Shown here: positions 15,982-23,742 of the stretch, one piece after another
Layout: every line of letters begins with the position of its first letter
How positions within the stretch are numbered: position 1 is the stretch's first letter
NCBI RefSeq assembly: GCF_002778285.1
Contig: NZ_NESM01000008.1
Span: 1-36,589 of the forward strand
DNA length: 36,589 nucleotides
Direction: 5' to 3'
Source of the DNA: Limnohabitans sp. 15K
GTDB lineage: Bacteria > Pseudomonadota > Gammaproteobacteria > Burkholderiales > Burkholderiaceae_C
The notes under the pieces: generated by a model
What the model was told of the DNA's origin: nothing
What the model saw: only the letters and a program-made list of their open reading frames with translations
Database searches by the model: none
Made by a program: the position numbers and the translations under genes

Positions 15982-16668
15982 ATGACCAGTCGACCTCGCG
16001 CACTCTCGAAATCGCCTACTCCTAGCCAGGTGCCGCCCTCACTCAACGAGGAAGCTTATCGCCTCATTGAAGAGATGATCGTGACTCTTGAACTCGCGCC
16101 GGGCAGCGTGGTGTCTGAGGCCATGCTCAGCGAACGCATCGGCATTGGGCATACGCCGATCCGTGAAGCCTTGCAGCGTCTGGCGCGCGAACATCTTGTT
16201 CAGATCTTGCCCCGTCGCGGTGTGGTGGTCACCGCCGTCGACGTGGGTCATCAACTCCAAATCCTAGAGACACGGCGCGAACTCGACCGCCTTATTGCTC
16301 GATCTGCAGCTACGCGTGCCACTCTGGCAGAGCGCGAGACCATGGCTGCCATTGCTCAGAACATGGAGACTGCTGTGAAGTCTGACGACCTTGTAGCATT
16401 CCTGAAATGGGACAACGAAATGAACAGGCAGTCAGCACACAGCGCTCGGAACATTGTGGCTGCTGCGGCCGTGTCCGCTCTGCACTCGGCCTCACGGCGT
16501 TTCTGGTTCTACCATCACCATGATCAAGTCAACGCGACACTGCGTCTGCACGTGGCCCTTGCACGTGCGATGGCCTCCGGCAAATCTGACAAAGCTGCCG
16601 AGGCAAGTGATCGGTTGATTGATGATCTTTTCGGTTTCGCCCACAGGACCCTGATTACCCGCACTTGA
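15982..16668 (+). CDS. GntR-family (FCD) transcriptional regulator
   Basis: This 228-aa protein has an N-terminal winged HTH (SEAMLSERIGIGHTPIREAL, QRLAREHLVQILPRRGVVV) and an all-helical FCD ligand domain with metal-binding type residues (Asp in FLKWDNEMNRQ, His in TLRLHVALARAM). FCD regulators usually respond to small organic acids and repress catabolic genes. ATG 15982 is used over TTG 15976. It precedes two dioxygenase genes on the same strand, with a palindrome in the gap that is a likely target. Confidence 0.9.
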   Translation: MTSRPRALSKSPTPSQVPPSLNEEAYRLIEEMIVTLELAPGSVVSEAMLSERIGIGHTPIREALQRLAREHLVQILPRRGVVVTAVDVGHQLQILETRRELDRLIARSAATRATLAERETMAAIAQNMETAVKSDDLVAFLKWDNEMNRQSAHSARNIVAAAAVSALHSASRRFWFYHHHDQVNATLRLHVALARAMASGKSDKAAEASDRLIDDLFGFAHRTLITRT

Positions 16669-16694
16669 CAACTGGCATACCAGTCACATACCAT
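16665..16694 (+). promoter_or_regulatory. Promoter with palindromic GntR operator
   Basis: TTGACA (16665-16670), an 18-base spacer and TACCAT (16689-16694) precede the first dioxygenase gene. The inverted repeat ACTGG-CATA-CCAGT (16671-16684) fills the spacer. It matches the TGG-N4-CCA layout common for FCD-type GntR operators. Binding here would block RNA polymerase. Confidence 0.55.
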
Positions 16695-16719
16695 GAACTC
16701 CTGTTTAAGGAGTTTGCCA

Positions 16720-17538
16720 GTGCGCCTCACCCATCTGCAGATCGAAACCTACCGCCGTGATGGATTTCTCACCCTTGATGGCCTTTTTTCTGCCCCTGAA
16801 GTAGCGGCCATGAGGGCCGAGCTTGAGCGAATTCAAGTGATCGACACCGATCACTTGGTGCGGGAAAAGGGAAGCAATATTGCCAAAACTATCTATCAGG
16901 TCCACGAGCAAGACGGCCCTACAGGTTCACCGGTGTTTCATGCCGTCTCGCGTACTTCACGCATGCTCGAGCCCGCACAGGATCTGCTTTCCGAGCAGGA
17001 GCTCTACATCCATCACACCAAATGCAATTTGAAGACCGCCATTGACGGTTCGGTGTGGGCGTGGCACCAGGACTACGGAACTTGGAAGCGAGATGGCATG
17101 CCTGAGGCACGTCCAACTACAGCGTTGGTCATGCTGGACGAGCCAACAGAAATGAACGGGTGCTTGTACTTCATTCCGGGCAGCCACAAAGAGGGCAATC
17201 TAGAGCCAGAATTCAACGACGCTACGGGCTACAAGTTTTATGTGACGCCGAAGGACAAGCTGCTAGAAATCATGGCTCGCAGCCCCGCACCGGTGGCGAT
17301 CACTGGCAAGCCCGGCACCGTGGTGTTCTTTGACTGCAATATTCTGCACGCCTCGGGGCATAACTTGTCCCAGCACAATCGTTGGGCGATTTATGTGGTC
17401 TACAACCCGGTATCAAACCGGTGCAACGACGTTCCCAACCCACGTCCTGACTACGTACGGTCAACCAATACAAAACCACTCATCAAGGGAAGCGACCATA
17501 TTTTCCCGCTTGCAAGCTCGACGCAGGAAGCCAGATGA
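16720..17538 (+). CDS. Phytanoyl-CoA dioxygenase (PhyH) family protein 1
   Basis: This is a 272-aa Fe(II)/2-oxoglutarate oxygenase. The iron ligands are visible as His116-x-Asp118 (WAWHQDYGTW) and His210 (ILHASGHN), with an Arg after the second His (HNRWAIY) for the oxoglutarate carboxylate. The segment WHQDYGTWKRDG and the FIPGSHK element recall ectoine-hydroxylase-like members. GTG 16720 is chosen because AAGGAG lies seven bases upstream; ATG 16693 would leave it without a ribosome site. It overlaps the next PhyH gene by four bases. The substrate is unknown. Confidence 0.85.
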   Translation: MRLTHLQIETYRRDGFLTLDGLFSAPEVAAMRAELERIQVIDTDHLVREKGSNIAKTIYQVHEQDGPTGSPVFHAVSRTSRMLEPAQDLLSEQELYIHHTKCNLKTAIDGSVWAWHQDYGTWKRDGMPEARPTTALVMLDEPTEMNGCLYFIPGSHKEGNLEPEFNDATGYKFYVTPKDKLLEIMARSPAPVAITGKPGTVVFFDCNILHASGHNLSQHNRWAIYVVYNPVSNRCNDVPNPRPDYVRSTNTKPLIKGSDHIFPLASSTQEAR

Positions 17539-18401
17539 ATACCCGCCATCAACGCATCCTTTCCCCTGAGCAGATCAGGGACTACCGCGATACGGGTTAT
17601 CTCAATCTCCGTCAGGTACTTGATCCCAAATTGCTTGCGAGGCTGATCGCGACCACTGAGCGACTGTACGATGAGGGCCGATCACTCCAGCAAAAGTCAA
17701 AACATTACGACCTAGAGCCTGCGCATACCGCCCTTGCGCCACGTATCAGGCGTATCTCCAGCCCGACCGAACTAGATTCGGTGTATGTTGAAGCCGCTTT
17801 CGATTCGATCCTGGGTGACATCGCCGCAGACCTGCTTGGTGGAGCGGTCAAGTTTTACCACTCGAAGATCAATTTCAAACTGCCTCATGGAGGTGCAGAG
17901 ATTGGCTGGCATCAAGACTGGCCGGTGTTTCCTCACACCAACACCAATCTTGTCGCTCTGAGCGTACCTTTGAATCCGTCCCGCGCCATCAATGGCTGCC
18001 TTCAGACGATCCCCGGCAGCCACAAGTTGGGGCCGCGCAGTCATTGGGAAAACGGCATCTATAAACTCAATTGCAACCACACGATGACGCGGGAAGACTT
18101 TGAGAACGTAGTCGACAATGAGCTGGATGTGGGAGATGTGGTGGCACATCACGGCCTCGCAGTGCACGGCTCCAGTCAAAATCGCTCGGACACCTTGCGA
18201 ACGACCTACATCATTCAGTACGCCGCTGCTGACTCATTCGCCTATACCGCACCCGTTGTAGACAGCATCCATCGCAACCAGATGGTCAGGGGCGAGCCGG
18301 CTACTCATGCACGCGTGGAAACTGGAATCATTGAATTACCGCCGGATTTCTCGGCGGGATATTCAGGCATATACGCTTTGCAGACGGCCGGGAAGAACTA
18401 G
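17535..18401 (+). CDS. Phytanoyl-CoA dioxygenase (PhyH) family protein 2
   Basis: This 288-aa protein is a second Fe(II)/2-oxoglutarate oxygenase with ligands His126-x-Asp128 (GWHQDWPVF) and His211 (LAVHGSS), followed by Arg in SQNRSDTLR. It shares the fold of the preceding gene but is clearly diverged, so the pair is not a recent duplication. The ATGA overlap at 17535 means coupled translation. Two coupled oxygenases could act in sequence on one compound or form a complex. Control by the upstream GntR protein is likely. No link to the LysR cluster downstream is shown. Confidence 0.85.
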   Translation: MNTRHQRILSPEQIRDYRDTGYLNLRQVLDPKLLARLIATTERLYDEGRSLQQKSKHYDLEPAHTALAPRIRRISSPTELDSVYVEAAFDSILGDIAADLLGGAVKFYHSKINFKLPHGGAEIGWHQDWPVFPHTNTNLVALSVPLNPSRAINGCLQTIPGSHKLGPRSHWENGIYKLNCNHTMTREDFENVVDNELDVGDVVAHHGLAVHGSSQNRSDTLRTTYIIQYAAADSFAYTAPVVDSIHRNQMVRGEPATHARVETGIIELPPDFSAGYSGIYALQTAGKN

Positions 18402-18805
18402 GGCTTTTCGATAAGTACATCGGTGGAGCCACTTCCAGCAATGATTGAAGCACCCGACCCATTACGGCCATCAACTCTAGGTGCCATAACGGCATAATTG
18501 CAGCGATAGGCGACGTCCATCACTCGGCCGCTATGGTCCGGACACGACCCGTAGCCGTCATTTGGAGTGAACCGAACCAGTCATTCGGAAAGCGGACATT
18601 CGACCAGCATCTTCCATAGACATGCCTTAGCTGAAAGGTCCTTGGCAGTCGAACCTGCCAGCGCAATACAGTCGTCGCCTTGGCTTTGCGCGAGTACGCG
18701 TTCACCGGGCAGCGGACCCCTTCTCTATGACTGTTTGCTCCCCTGCATGACTGACGGAGATCAGCCGCTAAGCCAGCTGATCTCGCAAAATCTACGCATC
18801 AATTT
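18402..18805. other. Gene-poor stretch with repeat-like sequence
   Basis: I see no gene and no clear terminator after the second dioxygenase gene. The section around 18582-18602 (CATTCGGAAAGCGGACATTCG) resembles a decayed non-coding repeat and shares the AAGCGG core with the words at 15675 and 15902. The short open frames here do not look like proteins. Confidence 0.35.
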
Positions 18806-18874
18806 GTTATTCATAAAATGAATAACCATTGCATGAAAATGCTTCTTCCTGTTTGAGTTGAGCGGCCATAGACT
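18806..18874 (+). promoter_or_regulatory. LysR-type operator and promoter A (flavin reductase unit)
   Basis: A perfect palindrome GTTATTCAT-AAA-ATGAATAAC lies at 18806-18826. A -10-like TAGACT (18869-18874) begins 43 bases after its end. The expected start of transcription is about 25 bases before the flavin reductase ATG. The same half site at the same distance precedes two other units of the cluster. Confidence 0.65.
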
Positions 18875-18905
18875 TTGCTCAACTACTTGAAAAATCAGGA
18901 GACGC

Positions 18906-19592
18906 ATGTATTACGAGCCAGGAAAAACCCCTCACGGTTTGAAGCACGATCCCTTTAAATCTTGTGTGGTTCCTCGACCGATAGGCTGGATTTCAACCCT
19001 GGACACGCAGGGGCGCCAGAACATTGCTCCCTACAGCCAGTTCCAGAACGTCACATTCGATCCGCCAATTGTGATGTTTGCGGCCAATCAAAGCAGTCTT
19101 GGCAACCGAAAGGACACCGTGCACAACGCAGAACAGACGGGTGAATTCGTCTGGAACATGTGCTCCTGGGACCTGCGTGAGGCGATGAACATCTCCGCAC
19201 AGGAATTGGCTCCTGGCGTCAGCGAGATCGAAGCGGCTGGGCTAGAGATTATCCCTTCAAAGCTGGTACGGCCCCCTCGCATCAAAAAATCTCCGATCCA
19301 GTTCGAATGCAAATATCTCAACACGTTGAGATTTCCGGGTAATGGAGTGATGGGAAGCGCCGATGTCGTCTTCGGTAGGGTGGTAGCCATTCATATCGCT
19401 GATGAGTTCATCGACGAAAACGGCTTGGTCGATATTCTGAAGATTCGACCGATTGCTCGAATGGGCTACTTTGAATACACATCCGTTGATTCCAAGTTCA
19501 GTATGCCAATTCCTGGGGACAACAGAGCTCTACTCGGGGGATTAGAAGGCTCACCCGACAAAGTGCACAAAGAACTTGGTGATTTGAATTGA
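18906..19592 (+). CDS. Flavin reductase-like (DIM6/NTAB, RutF-type) protein
   Basis: This 228-aa protein of the flavin-reductase-like split-barrel family has the hallmark start CVVPRPIGWISTLDTQGRQN, then IAPYSQFQNVTFDPPIVMF. Such proteins bind FMN and either reduce flavin for an oxygenase or carry out their own flavin chemistry. AGGAG precedes the ATG. It is first in a unit with a Bug binding protein and two small membrane proteins, behind LysR-type site A. A helper role for the pathway is likely, but the FAD hydroxylase of this cluster should not need a separate reductase. Confidence 0.85.
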   Translation: MYYEPGKTPHGLKHDPFKSCVVPRPIGWISTLDTQGRQNIAPYSQFQNVTFDPPIVMFAANQSSLGNRKDTVHNAEQTGEFVWNMCSWDLREAMNISAQELAPGVSEIEAAGLEIIPSKLVRPPRIKKSPIQFECKYLNTLRFPGNGVMGSADVVFGRVVAIHIADEFIDENGLVDILKIRPIARMGYFEYTSVDSKFSMPIPGDNRALLGGLEGSPDKVHKELGDLN

Positions 19593-19610
19593 TAAAAGGA
19601 GATATTTAAT

Positions 19611-20591
19611 ATGAATAACTTAACCTCAAAGCTGTTTGCGCTTGCGCTTTTCACTTCTTCCGCTCTGTTTACGATTACGGCAAACGCGCAAAAGTATCCC
19701 GAGAGGCCAGTCAAAATTACGGTCGGATTCCCGCCAGGAACGGGACCTGACATCCTTGCCAGGGTTGTGGGAGTCAAACTATCTGAACTAACCAAACAAC
19801 CCGTCGTGATCGATAACAAGCCCGGTGCCGGAGCGCAAATCGCTACGCAGCTTGTTTCCAAGAGTCCTGCTGATGGCTACAACATTCTTTTGGCCGAGGC
19901 TGGCTCCATCAGCATTGCACCTGCTGCATTTTCAAAGCTTCAGTATGACCCCACTAAAGAATTGACTGGCATTGCAGAGCTTGCTTGGGCCGACTTTATG
20001 TTGGTCGTACCAGTTAACTCGCCCTATAAAACACTTGCCGACATGGTCAACGCCAATAAATCTGGCAATTCAGTACTGAACTTTGGCACTTTTGGAGCGG
20101 GGACGCCAGGTCACTTCGGTGCAGTTGAGTTTGGCTCACAGGCGCAAGTTAAGGTGGAGCCAATTCACTTCCGGAGCACTGGTGATGCCGTGACCGCTCT
20201 TGTCTCGGGAGATGTCGCAGGTGCCTGGGTTTCAACTGCAGTGGCAAGCGCTCAAGTCAAAGGCGGGAAAATGCGAGCCTTGGCAACCACTGGCAAAGCC
20301 CGATCCGCTCTTTTGCCTGATGTGCCAACCACTGCCGAAGCCGGTATGCCCAAACTGAACTTCTCAGCATGGCTTGGGGTACTTGCCCCATCGGGCGTAC
20401 CTGCATCGGTGCTTGATGTACTCAACAAGAGCTTGGTTCAAGCCGTCAATTCTCCAGAGGTCAAGCAAAAGCTGATCGAGGTCGGATTTGCTGTCACTGG
20501 AACCACTCGTGCCGACACCGAAAAGATGCTCAAGACCGAAGCTGTCCGCTGGGGTGGAATTGTTGCCTCATCCGGCTTTAAGGGTGATTGA
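19611..20591 (+). CDS. Bug/TctC-family periplasmic binding protein
   Basis: This 326-aa protein has a signal peptide (to about residue 26, ITANAQ) and a mature part opening YPERPVKITVGFPPGTGPDILAR, the Bug/TctC signature. The elements VVIDNKPGAG and LLPDVPTTAEAG follow. Bug proteins bind carboxylated compounds in the periplasm, and most are orphans without TctAB permeases, as here. A good AAGGAG precedes the ATG. It lies 18 bases after the flavin reductase gene in one unit. The ligand is probably the aromatic acid degraded by the cluster. Confidence 0.9.
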   Translation: MNNLTSKLFALALFTSSALFTITANAQKYPERPVKITVGFPPGTGPDILARVVGVKLSELTKQPVVIDNKPGAGAQIATQLVSKSPADGYNILLAEAGSISIAPAAFSKLQYDPTKELTGIAELAWADFMLVVPVNSPYKTLADMVNANKSGNSVLNFGTFGAGTPGHFGAVEFGSQAQVKVEPIHFRSTGDAVTALVSGDVAGAWVSTAVASAQVKGGKMRALATTGKARSALLPDVPTTAEAGMPKLNFSAWLGVLAPSGVPASVLDVLNKSLVQAVNSPEVKQKLIEVGFAVTGTTRADTEKMLKTEAVRWGGIVASSGFKGD

Positions 20592-20634
20592 TCGTGTGGG
20601 TTTTGATCATCAACAAGAATTCAAGGCAAGCGCA

Positions 20635-20793
20635 ATGCATTTGGATCTAGACCTAGCTGTATCCACGGATTCCAGTTCCTTTGCGGGGGAAGATGGCGAG
20701 TCAGGCTACATGTTTGAAGCATCCGTTTACGCAATCCTCGGCTTGGTTTTTGCAGCACTCACTTTCATCACACTAATACAAAGCAAGGGATGA
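20635..20793 (+). CDS. Small single-span membrane protein (52 aa)
   Basis: From ATG 20635 (AAGG eight bases upstream) the product begins MHLDLDLAVSTDSSSFAGED, has an acidic head, then one transmembrane segment (YAILGLVFAALTFITLI) and a short QSKG tail. It has a plausible ribosome site and is followed at one base by a second small membrane gene, which argues that it is real. No family is recognised. It sits behind the Bug binding protein in the unit controlled by LysR-type site A. Confidence 0.5.
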   Translation: MHLDLDLAVSTDSSSFAGEDGESGYMFEASVYAILGLVFAALTFITLIQSKG

Positions 20794-20794
20794 T

Positions 20795-20932
20795 ATGGAC
20801 ACAGCAAACTCAGCTTTCGCAATTGCCGTTGAAGACTACGACAAGAGTGATGCCCGAATGACCTTGGCTGGGAAGATTGTTCTGGCACTGTCGTTGTTAG
20901 CCGCTCTTGCTGCCCTGCTCTTATTTATTTAA
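20795..20932 (+). CDS. Small single-span membrane protein (45 aa)
   Basis: This short gene begins at ATG 20795, with AAGGGA seven bases upstream and the stop of the preceding small gene just before it. The product has a charged head (MDTANSAFAIAVEDYDKSDA) and one C-terminal transmembrane segment rich in Leu and Ala ending in LLFI. Its stop overlaps the stop of the convergent LysR gene by four bases. The tandem arrangement and matching acidic-head, single-span layout suggest that the two tiny proteins form a pair, possibly a partner of the binding protein. No known family comes to mind. Confidence 0.5.
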   Translation: MDTANSAFAIAVEDYDKSDARMTLAGKIVLALSLLAALAALLLFI

Positions 20933-21858
20933 CTCTTGCCCGCACGGGATATCTTTTCGGCTCCTGTCCAGATACCCGAACTTAGTGAGCCACGCAGCGT
21001 CTCCAGTAGAGCTTTTTTACATTCCTTGACCGCAGAGGAATGCGATCGAAGATCGTTCTCGAAGAGCGACCAGGTTAAGTACAGTCCCTTGATCGGTGCC
21101 CAGCTGATTTCCTCATCGTGCTTAATGTTGACTACGGCGCAAGCGGGCACCACCGTAAAAGCCAAACTTTGACTCGCAACATTCATGCAAAGGCTAAGTG
21201 TGTCAACCTGCATTGCTAGCTTGAACTTCAACGATTTACGTTGAAGCGAGTGTTCGATCAGATGTCTGATGGCATTTGGCTTGCCGGGAAGCACCAGTTT
21301 GATGTCATCAAGTTTAGCAAGTGGCACAGGCTCTAATGGCTTGAGGTTTACGGATTTGTGTCCAACCAGCACCAAAGGCTCCCTCACTAAACTTGTTTGG
21401 GTGTAGCCGTTCAGTGGTGTGTTGGAAAAGGGAATGATGCACAGGTCAAGCAAGCCAGCGATCATGTGTTCCCTCAAGATGTGGCTTACCCCTGCATGAA
21501 TGCGCAGAGTCACGCCTGGCGATTCGATCATGATCCGATTGATCAACTTGGAGGTGAATACCTCTTGCCAGGATGGCGGAATGCCAAATGCGACTTGCCC
21601 CGAGGTCTCACCGAGCTGCTCTTTGAGCAATGCAAACTGAGATAGCAGCGGTCGCGCTCTATCCGACAGCAGCCGCCCTGCATCGGTGAGTTGAACCCCT
21701 CCTTGCGTGCGCGTGAAAAGCGTAGTGCCCATCTCATGCTCCAGGGAGCTGATCACGCGAGAAAGGGAGGGCTGAGAGATGTTGAGATCTCCTGCCGCTT
21801 TGTTGATGCTGCCGAATTCAACAACTCGCAAAAAGAATTCAATAGATTTGGAATCCAT
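20929..21858 (-). CDS. LysR-family transcriptional regulator of the catabolic cluster
   Basis: This 309-aa LysR protein has an N-terminal winged HTH (SINKAAGDLNISQPSLSRVI, SSLEHEMGTTLFTR) and a periplasmic-binding-type ligand domain (from about residue 90). It is divergent from the FAD hydroxylase gene, and the operator-like site B begins four bases upstream of its own ATG, so it probably represses itself while activating the hydroxylase. The same half site in front of the flavin reductase and BKACE units makes it the likely common regulator. The inducer is presumably a pathway intermediate. Confidence 0.9.
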   Translation of the reverse strand: MDSKSIEFFLRVVEFGSINKAAGDLNISQPSLSRVISSLEHEMGTTLFTRTQGGVQLTDAGRLLSDRARPLLSQFALLKEQLGETSGQVAFGIPPSWQEVFTSKLINRIMIESPGVTLRIHAGVSHILREHMIAGLLDLCIIPFSNTPLNGYTQTSLVREPLVLVGHKSVNLKPLEPVPLAKLDDIKLVLPGKPNAIRHLIEHSLQRKSLKFKLAMQVDTLSLCMNVASQSLAFTVVPACAVVNIKHDEEISWAPIKGLYLTWSLFENDLRSHSSAVKECKKALLETLRGSLSSGIWTGAEKISRAGKS

Positions 21859-21861
21859 GAC

Positions 21862-21930
21862 GTTAACCGATAAATGAATAACCAGTATAGTCGTTGCGCA
21901 TTATTCGAGCAACGCCGATCTAGATAGCAT
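21862..21930 (+). promoter_or_regulatory. LysR-type operator and promoter B (hydroxylase and lysR)
   Basis: ATGAATAAC at 21874-21882 is the conserved half, and GTTAACCGA (21862-21870) is a degenerate left half. CATTATTC at 21899-21906 lies where an activation site and -35 would be. TAGCAT (21925-21930) begins 43 bases after the palindrome. The word TAGCATCCTT is shared with site C at the same offset. Confidence 0.65.
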
Positions 21931-21985
21931 CCTTGGACAACGTGAAGAGCATCACGACATTTCTAAACGTACTGAGGAGCTGATT

Positions 21986-23137
21986 ATGAAAGTTAGGATT
22001 CTGGGCGCAGGGCCAGCCGGGTTGTATTTGGCGGCATTGATGAAGCGCGATGACCCTAGCCATGACATTGAAATTTTCGAGCGCAGTCCTCGCAATGCCA
22101 CATGGGGTTTTGGTGTCGTCTTTTCGGATCGAGCACTGGAATTTTTGAAAGCAGATGATCAGGCGCTGTTCGACTACCTGACCCCTCATCTTGAGACTTG
22201 GCCAGAAATCACCGTTGTTCACAACGACACCAAAATCCCAGTTGCAGGCAACGGTTTTTCCTCCATCGGGCGCCTTGAGTTGTTGACATTGCTTTACGCC
22301 TACGTTGAAAAACTTGGCATCAAGATTAACTTTGATAGCGAGATCAAATCTCTTGACCAATTGGGTGATGCTGACCTTGTGGTGGGGGCCAACGGTGCAT
22401 TTTCTTGGTTACGTGACGAAAACAAGGAGAAATTCGGAACAACAATTGATTGGCGCCCCAACCGTTTCATTTGGTATGGAACGACAAAGGCCTTCAACAG
22501 CCTGACACTGACATTCCGCGAGACCGATGCGGGCGTGTTTTGCGCGCATCACTACCGATACCAACCCGATCGCAGCACATTCTTGGTTGAGGTGGAGGAT
22601 GCCACATGGCATCGCGCAGGCTTCGAGCATATGTCACCCGAGGAAACCATCAAGTATTGCGAGCAGGTCTTTGCAAAGGATCTGGAAGGTCACCCGATCA
22701 TCACTAACAACTCGCACTGGCGCCAGTTTCCTGCTATTTGGAATGAGCGTTGGAGCTTCGACAACGTGGTGTTATTAGGGGACTCGCTCAGAACGGCCCA
22801 TTTCTCGATTGGTTCAGGAACCCGCTTGGCAATGGAGGATTCCGTTGCCCTGTTCAAAGCGCTGAAGGAGCATAAAAACAACGTCAAGGCAGCATTGGCC
22901 TACTTCCAGGAACTGCGCAATCCCCCGATGAAAAAAATCTGGGATGCAGCCAATGTCAGCATTCGCTGGTACGAGGAGATGGACAAGCTCGTCAAAGAGT
23001 TGACGCCTGTGGAATTCGCCTACAGCTACATGACACGTACCGGACGCGTCAGCCATGAGGAAGTCAAAAAGCGCGATCCTAAACTTGCACAGGATTACGA
23101 GAAGTTGCACCCTGAAGTCGTGACTCAAAGCGTCTGA
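21986..23137 (+). CDS. FAD-dependent aryl-CoA hydroxylase (salicylyl-CoA 5-hydroxylase / 4-hydroxybenzoyl-CoA 1-hydroxylase type)
   Basis: This 383-aa group-A flavin monooxygenase has GAGPAG at residues 6-11, a DLVVGANGAFSWLR segment in place of the DG motif, and NVVLLGDSLRTAHFSIGSGT for the GD motif. The GDSLRTAHFSIGSGTRLA stretch and the C-terminal YSYMTRTGRVS are typical of the subfamily acting on 2-aminobenzoyl-CoA, salicylyl-CoA or 4-hydroxybenzoyl-CoA. It is only the oxygenase half: the fused old-yellow-enzyme part of aminobenzoyl-CoA monooxygenase is absent. With the thioesterase and gentisate dioxygenase downstream the expected product is gentisyl-CoA. Whether the substrate is the 2- or the 4-hydroxybenzoyl thioester is open. 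Confidence 0.8.
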   Translation: MKVRILGAGPAGLYLAALMKRDDPSHDIEIFERSPRNATWGFGVVFSDRALEFLKADDQALFDYLTPHLETWPEITVVHNDTKIPVAGNGFSSIGRLELLTLLYAYVEKLGIKINFDSEIKSLDQLGDADLVVGANGAFSWLRDENKEKFGTTIDWRPNRFIWYGTTKAFNSLTLTFRETDAGVFCAHHYRYQPDRSTFLVEVEDATWHRAGFEHMSPEETIKYCEQVFAKDLEGHPIITNNSHWRQFPAIWNERWSFDNVVLLGDSLRTAHFSIGSGTRLAMEDSVALFKALKEHKNNVKAALAYFQELRNPPMKKIWDAANVSIRWYEEMDKLVKELTPVEFAYSYMTRTGRVSHEEVKKRDPKLAQDYEKLHPEVVTQSV

Positions 23138-23154
23138 TTAGCGGGGACGCATTC

Positions 23155-23619
23155 ATGCCAAGCGAAAACATCATCGCCAGCGTTGATCAGGCGCTGCAGC
23201 AAGTTGGCCAGACACTGGGCATCAGTCAATGGCGTGAAGTGGATCAAGCGTCGATCAATGCATTTGGGGCTTTGACTGGTGACGATCAATGGCTTCACAC
23301 GCAGCCAGAGAGGGCTTGCCAGGGTCCATTTGGAGGATGCATCGCTCATGGCCTTTATACCTTGAGCCTTGCCGGAGGAGGCTTTTTCCATGAAACGGTC
23401 AAAGCAAACGCCCGTATGGGTGTGAACTATGGATGCAATCGAGTTCGTTACCCAGCCCCCTTGCTGGTTGGCAAACGTATTCGTGGGCATTCAATCTTGA
23501 AGGCTGCAGAAGCCTTGCCCGGCGAAGGCGTCCAGCTTGTCGTGGAGGTCGCCGTCGAAATCGAAAGTGAACAGAAACCGGCATGCATCGCCGAGTTCAT
23601 CGTTCGCTACTTCTTCTGA
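23155..23619 (+). CDS. MaoC/NodN-like hydratase (hot-dog fold)
   Basis: This 154-aa single hot-dog protein has the MaoC active-site pattern: FGALTGDDQWLHTQPE (Asp and His of the hydratase motif), then GPFGGCIAHGLYTLSL. NodN/MaoC proteins add water to or remove it from acyl-CoA esters. It lies 17 bases behind the hydroxylase gene in the same unit. It could hydrate an aryl-propenoyl-CoA, in parallel with or in place of the crotonase further downstream, or act on another CoA ester of the pathway. The substrate is unknown. Confidence 0.8.
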   Translation: MPSENIIASVDQALQQVGQTLGISQWREVDQASINAFGALTGDDQWLHTQPERACQGPFGGCIAHGLYTLSLAGGGFFHETVKANARMGVNYGCNRVRYPAPLLVGKRIRGHSILKAAEALPGEGVQLVVEVAVEIESEQKPACIAEFIVRYFF

Positions 23620-23636
23620 TTGCATTAAGTCGACTT

Positions 23637-23705
23637 GTTCATCGATTAATGAATAACCTGTATTCAGGATAAACATTATTCAAATAACAGGCCACTCAGT
23701 AGCAT
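23637..23705 (+). promoter_or_regulatory. LysR-type operator and promoter C (BKACE operon)
   Basis: ATGAATAAC at 23649-23657 is the conserved half site, with GTTCATCGA (23637-23645) as the left half. CATTATTC is at 23674-23681. TAGCAT (23700-23705), part of TAGCATCCTT, begins 43 bases after the palindrome. The spacing is identical to site B. It drives the long operon starting at 23743. Confidence 0.65.
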
Positions 23706-23742
23706 CCTTACATAGCTCAACTCAAACCAACCGGAGACATCA

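Noticed and set aside
18520..18821. Open frames of 61 and 84 codons between the dioxygenase and flavin reductase genes
   Set aside because: There are no ribosome sites and no conserved-looking sequence; the stretch resembles repeat remnants, and the second frame runs through the operator palindrome.
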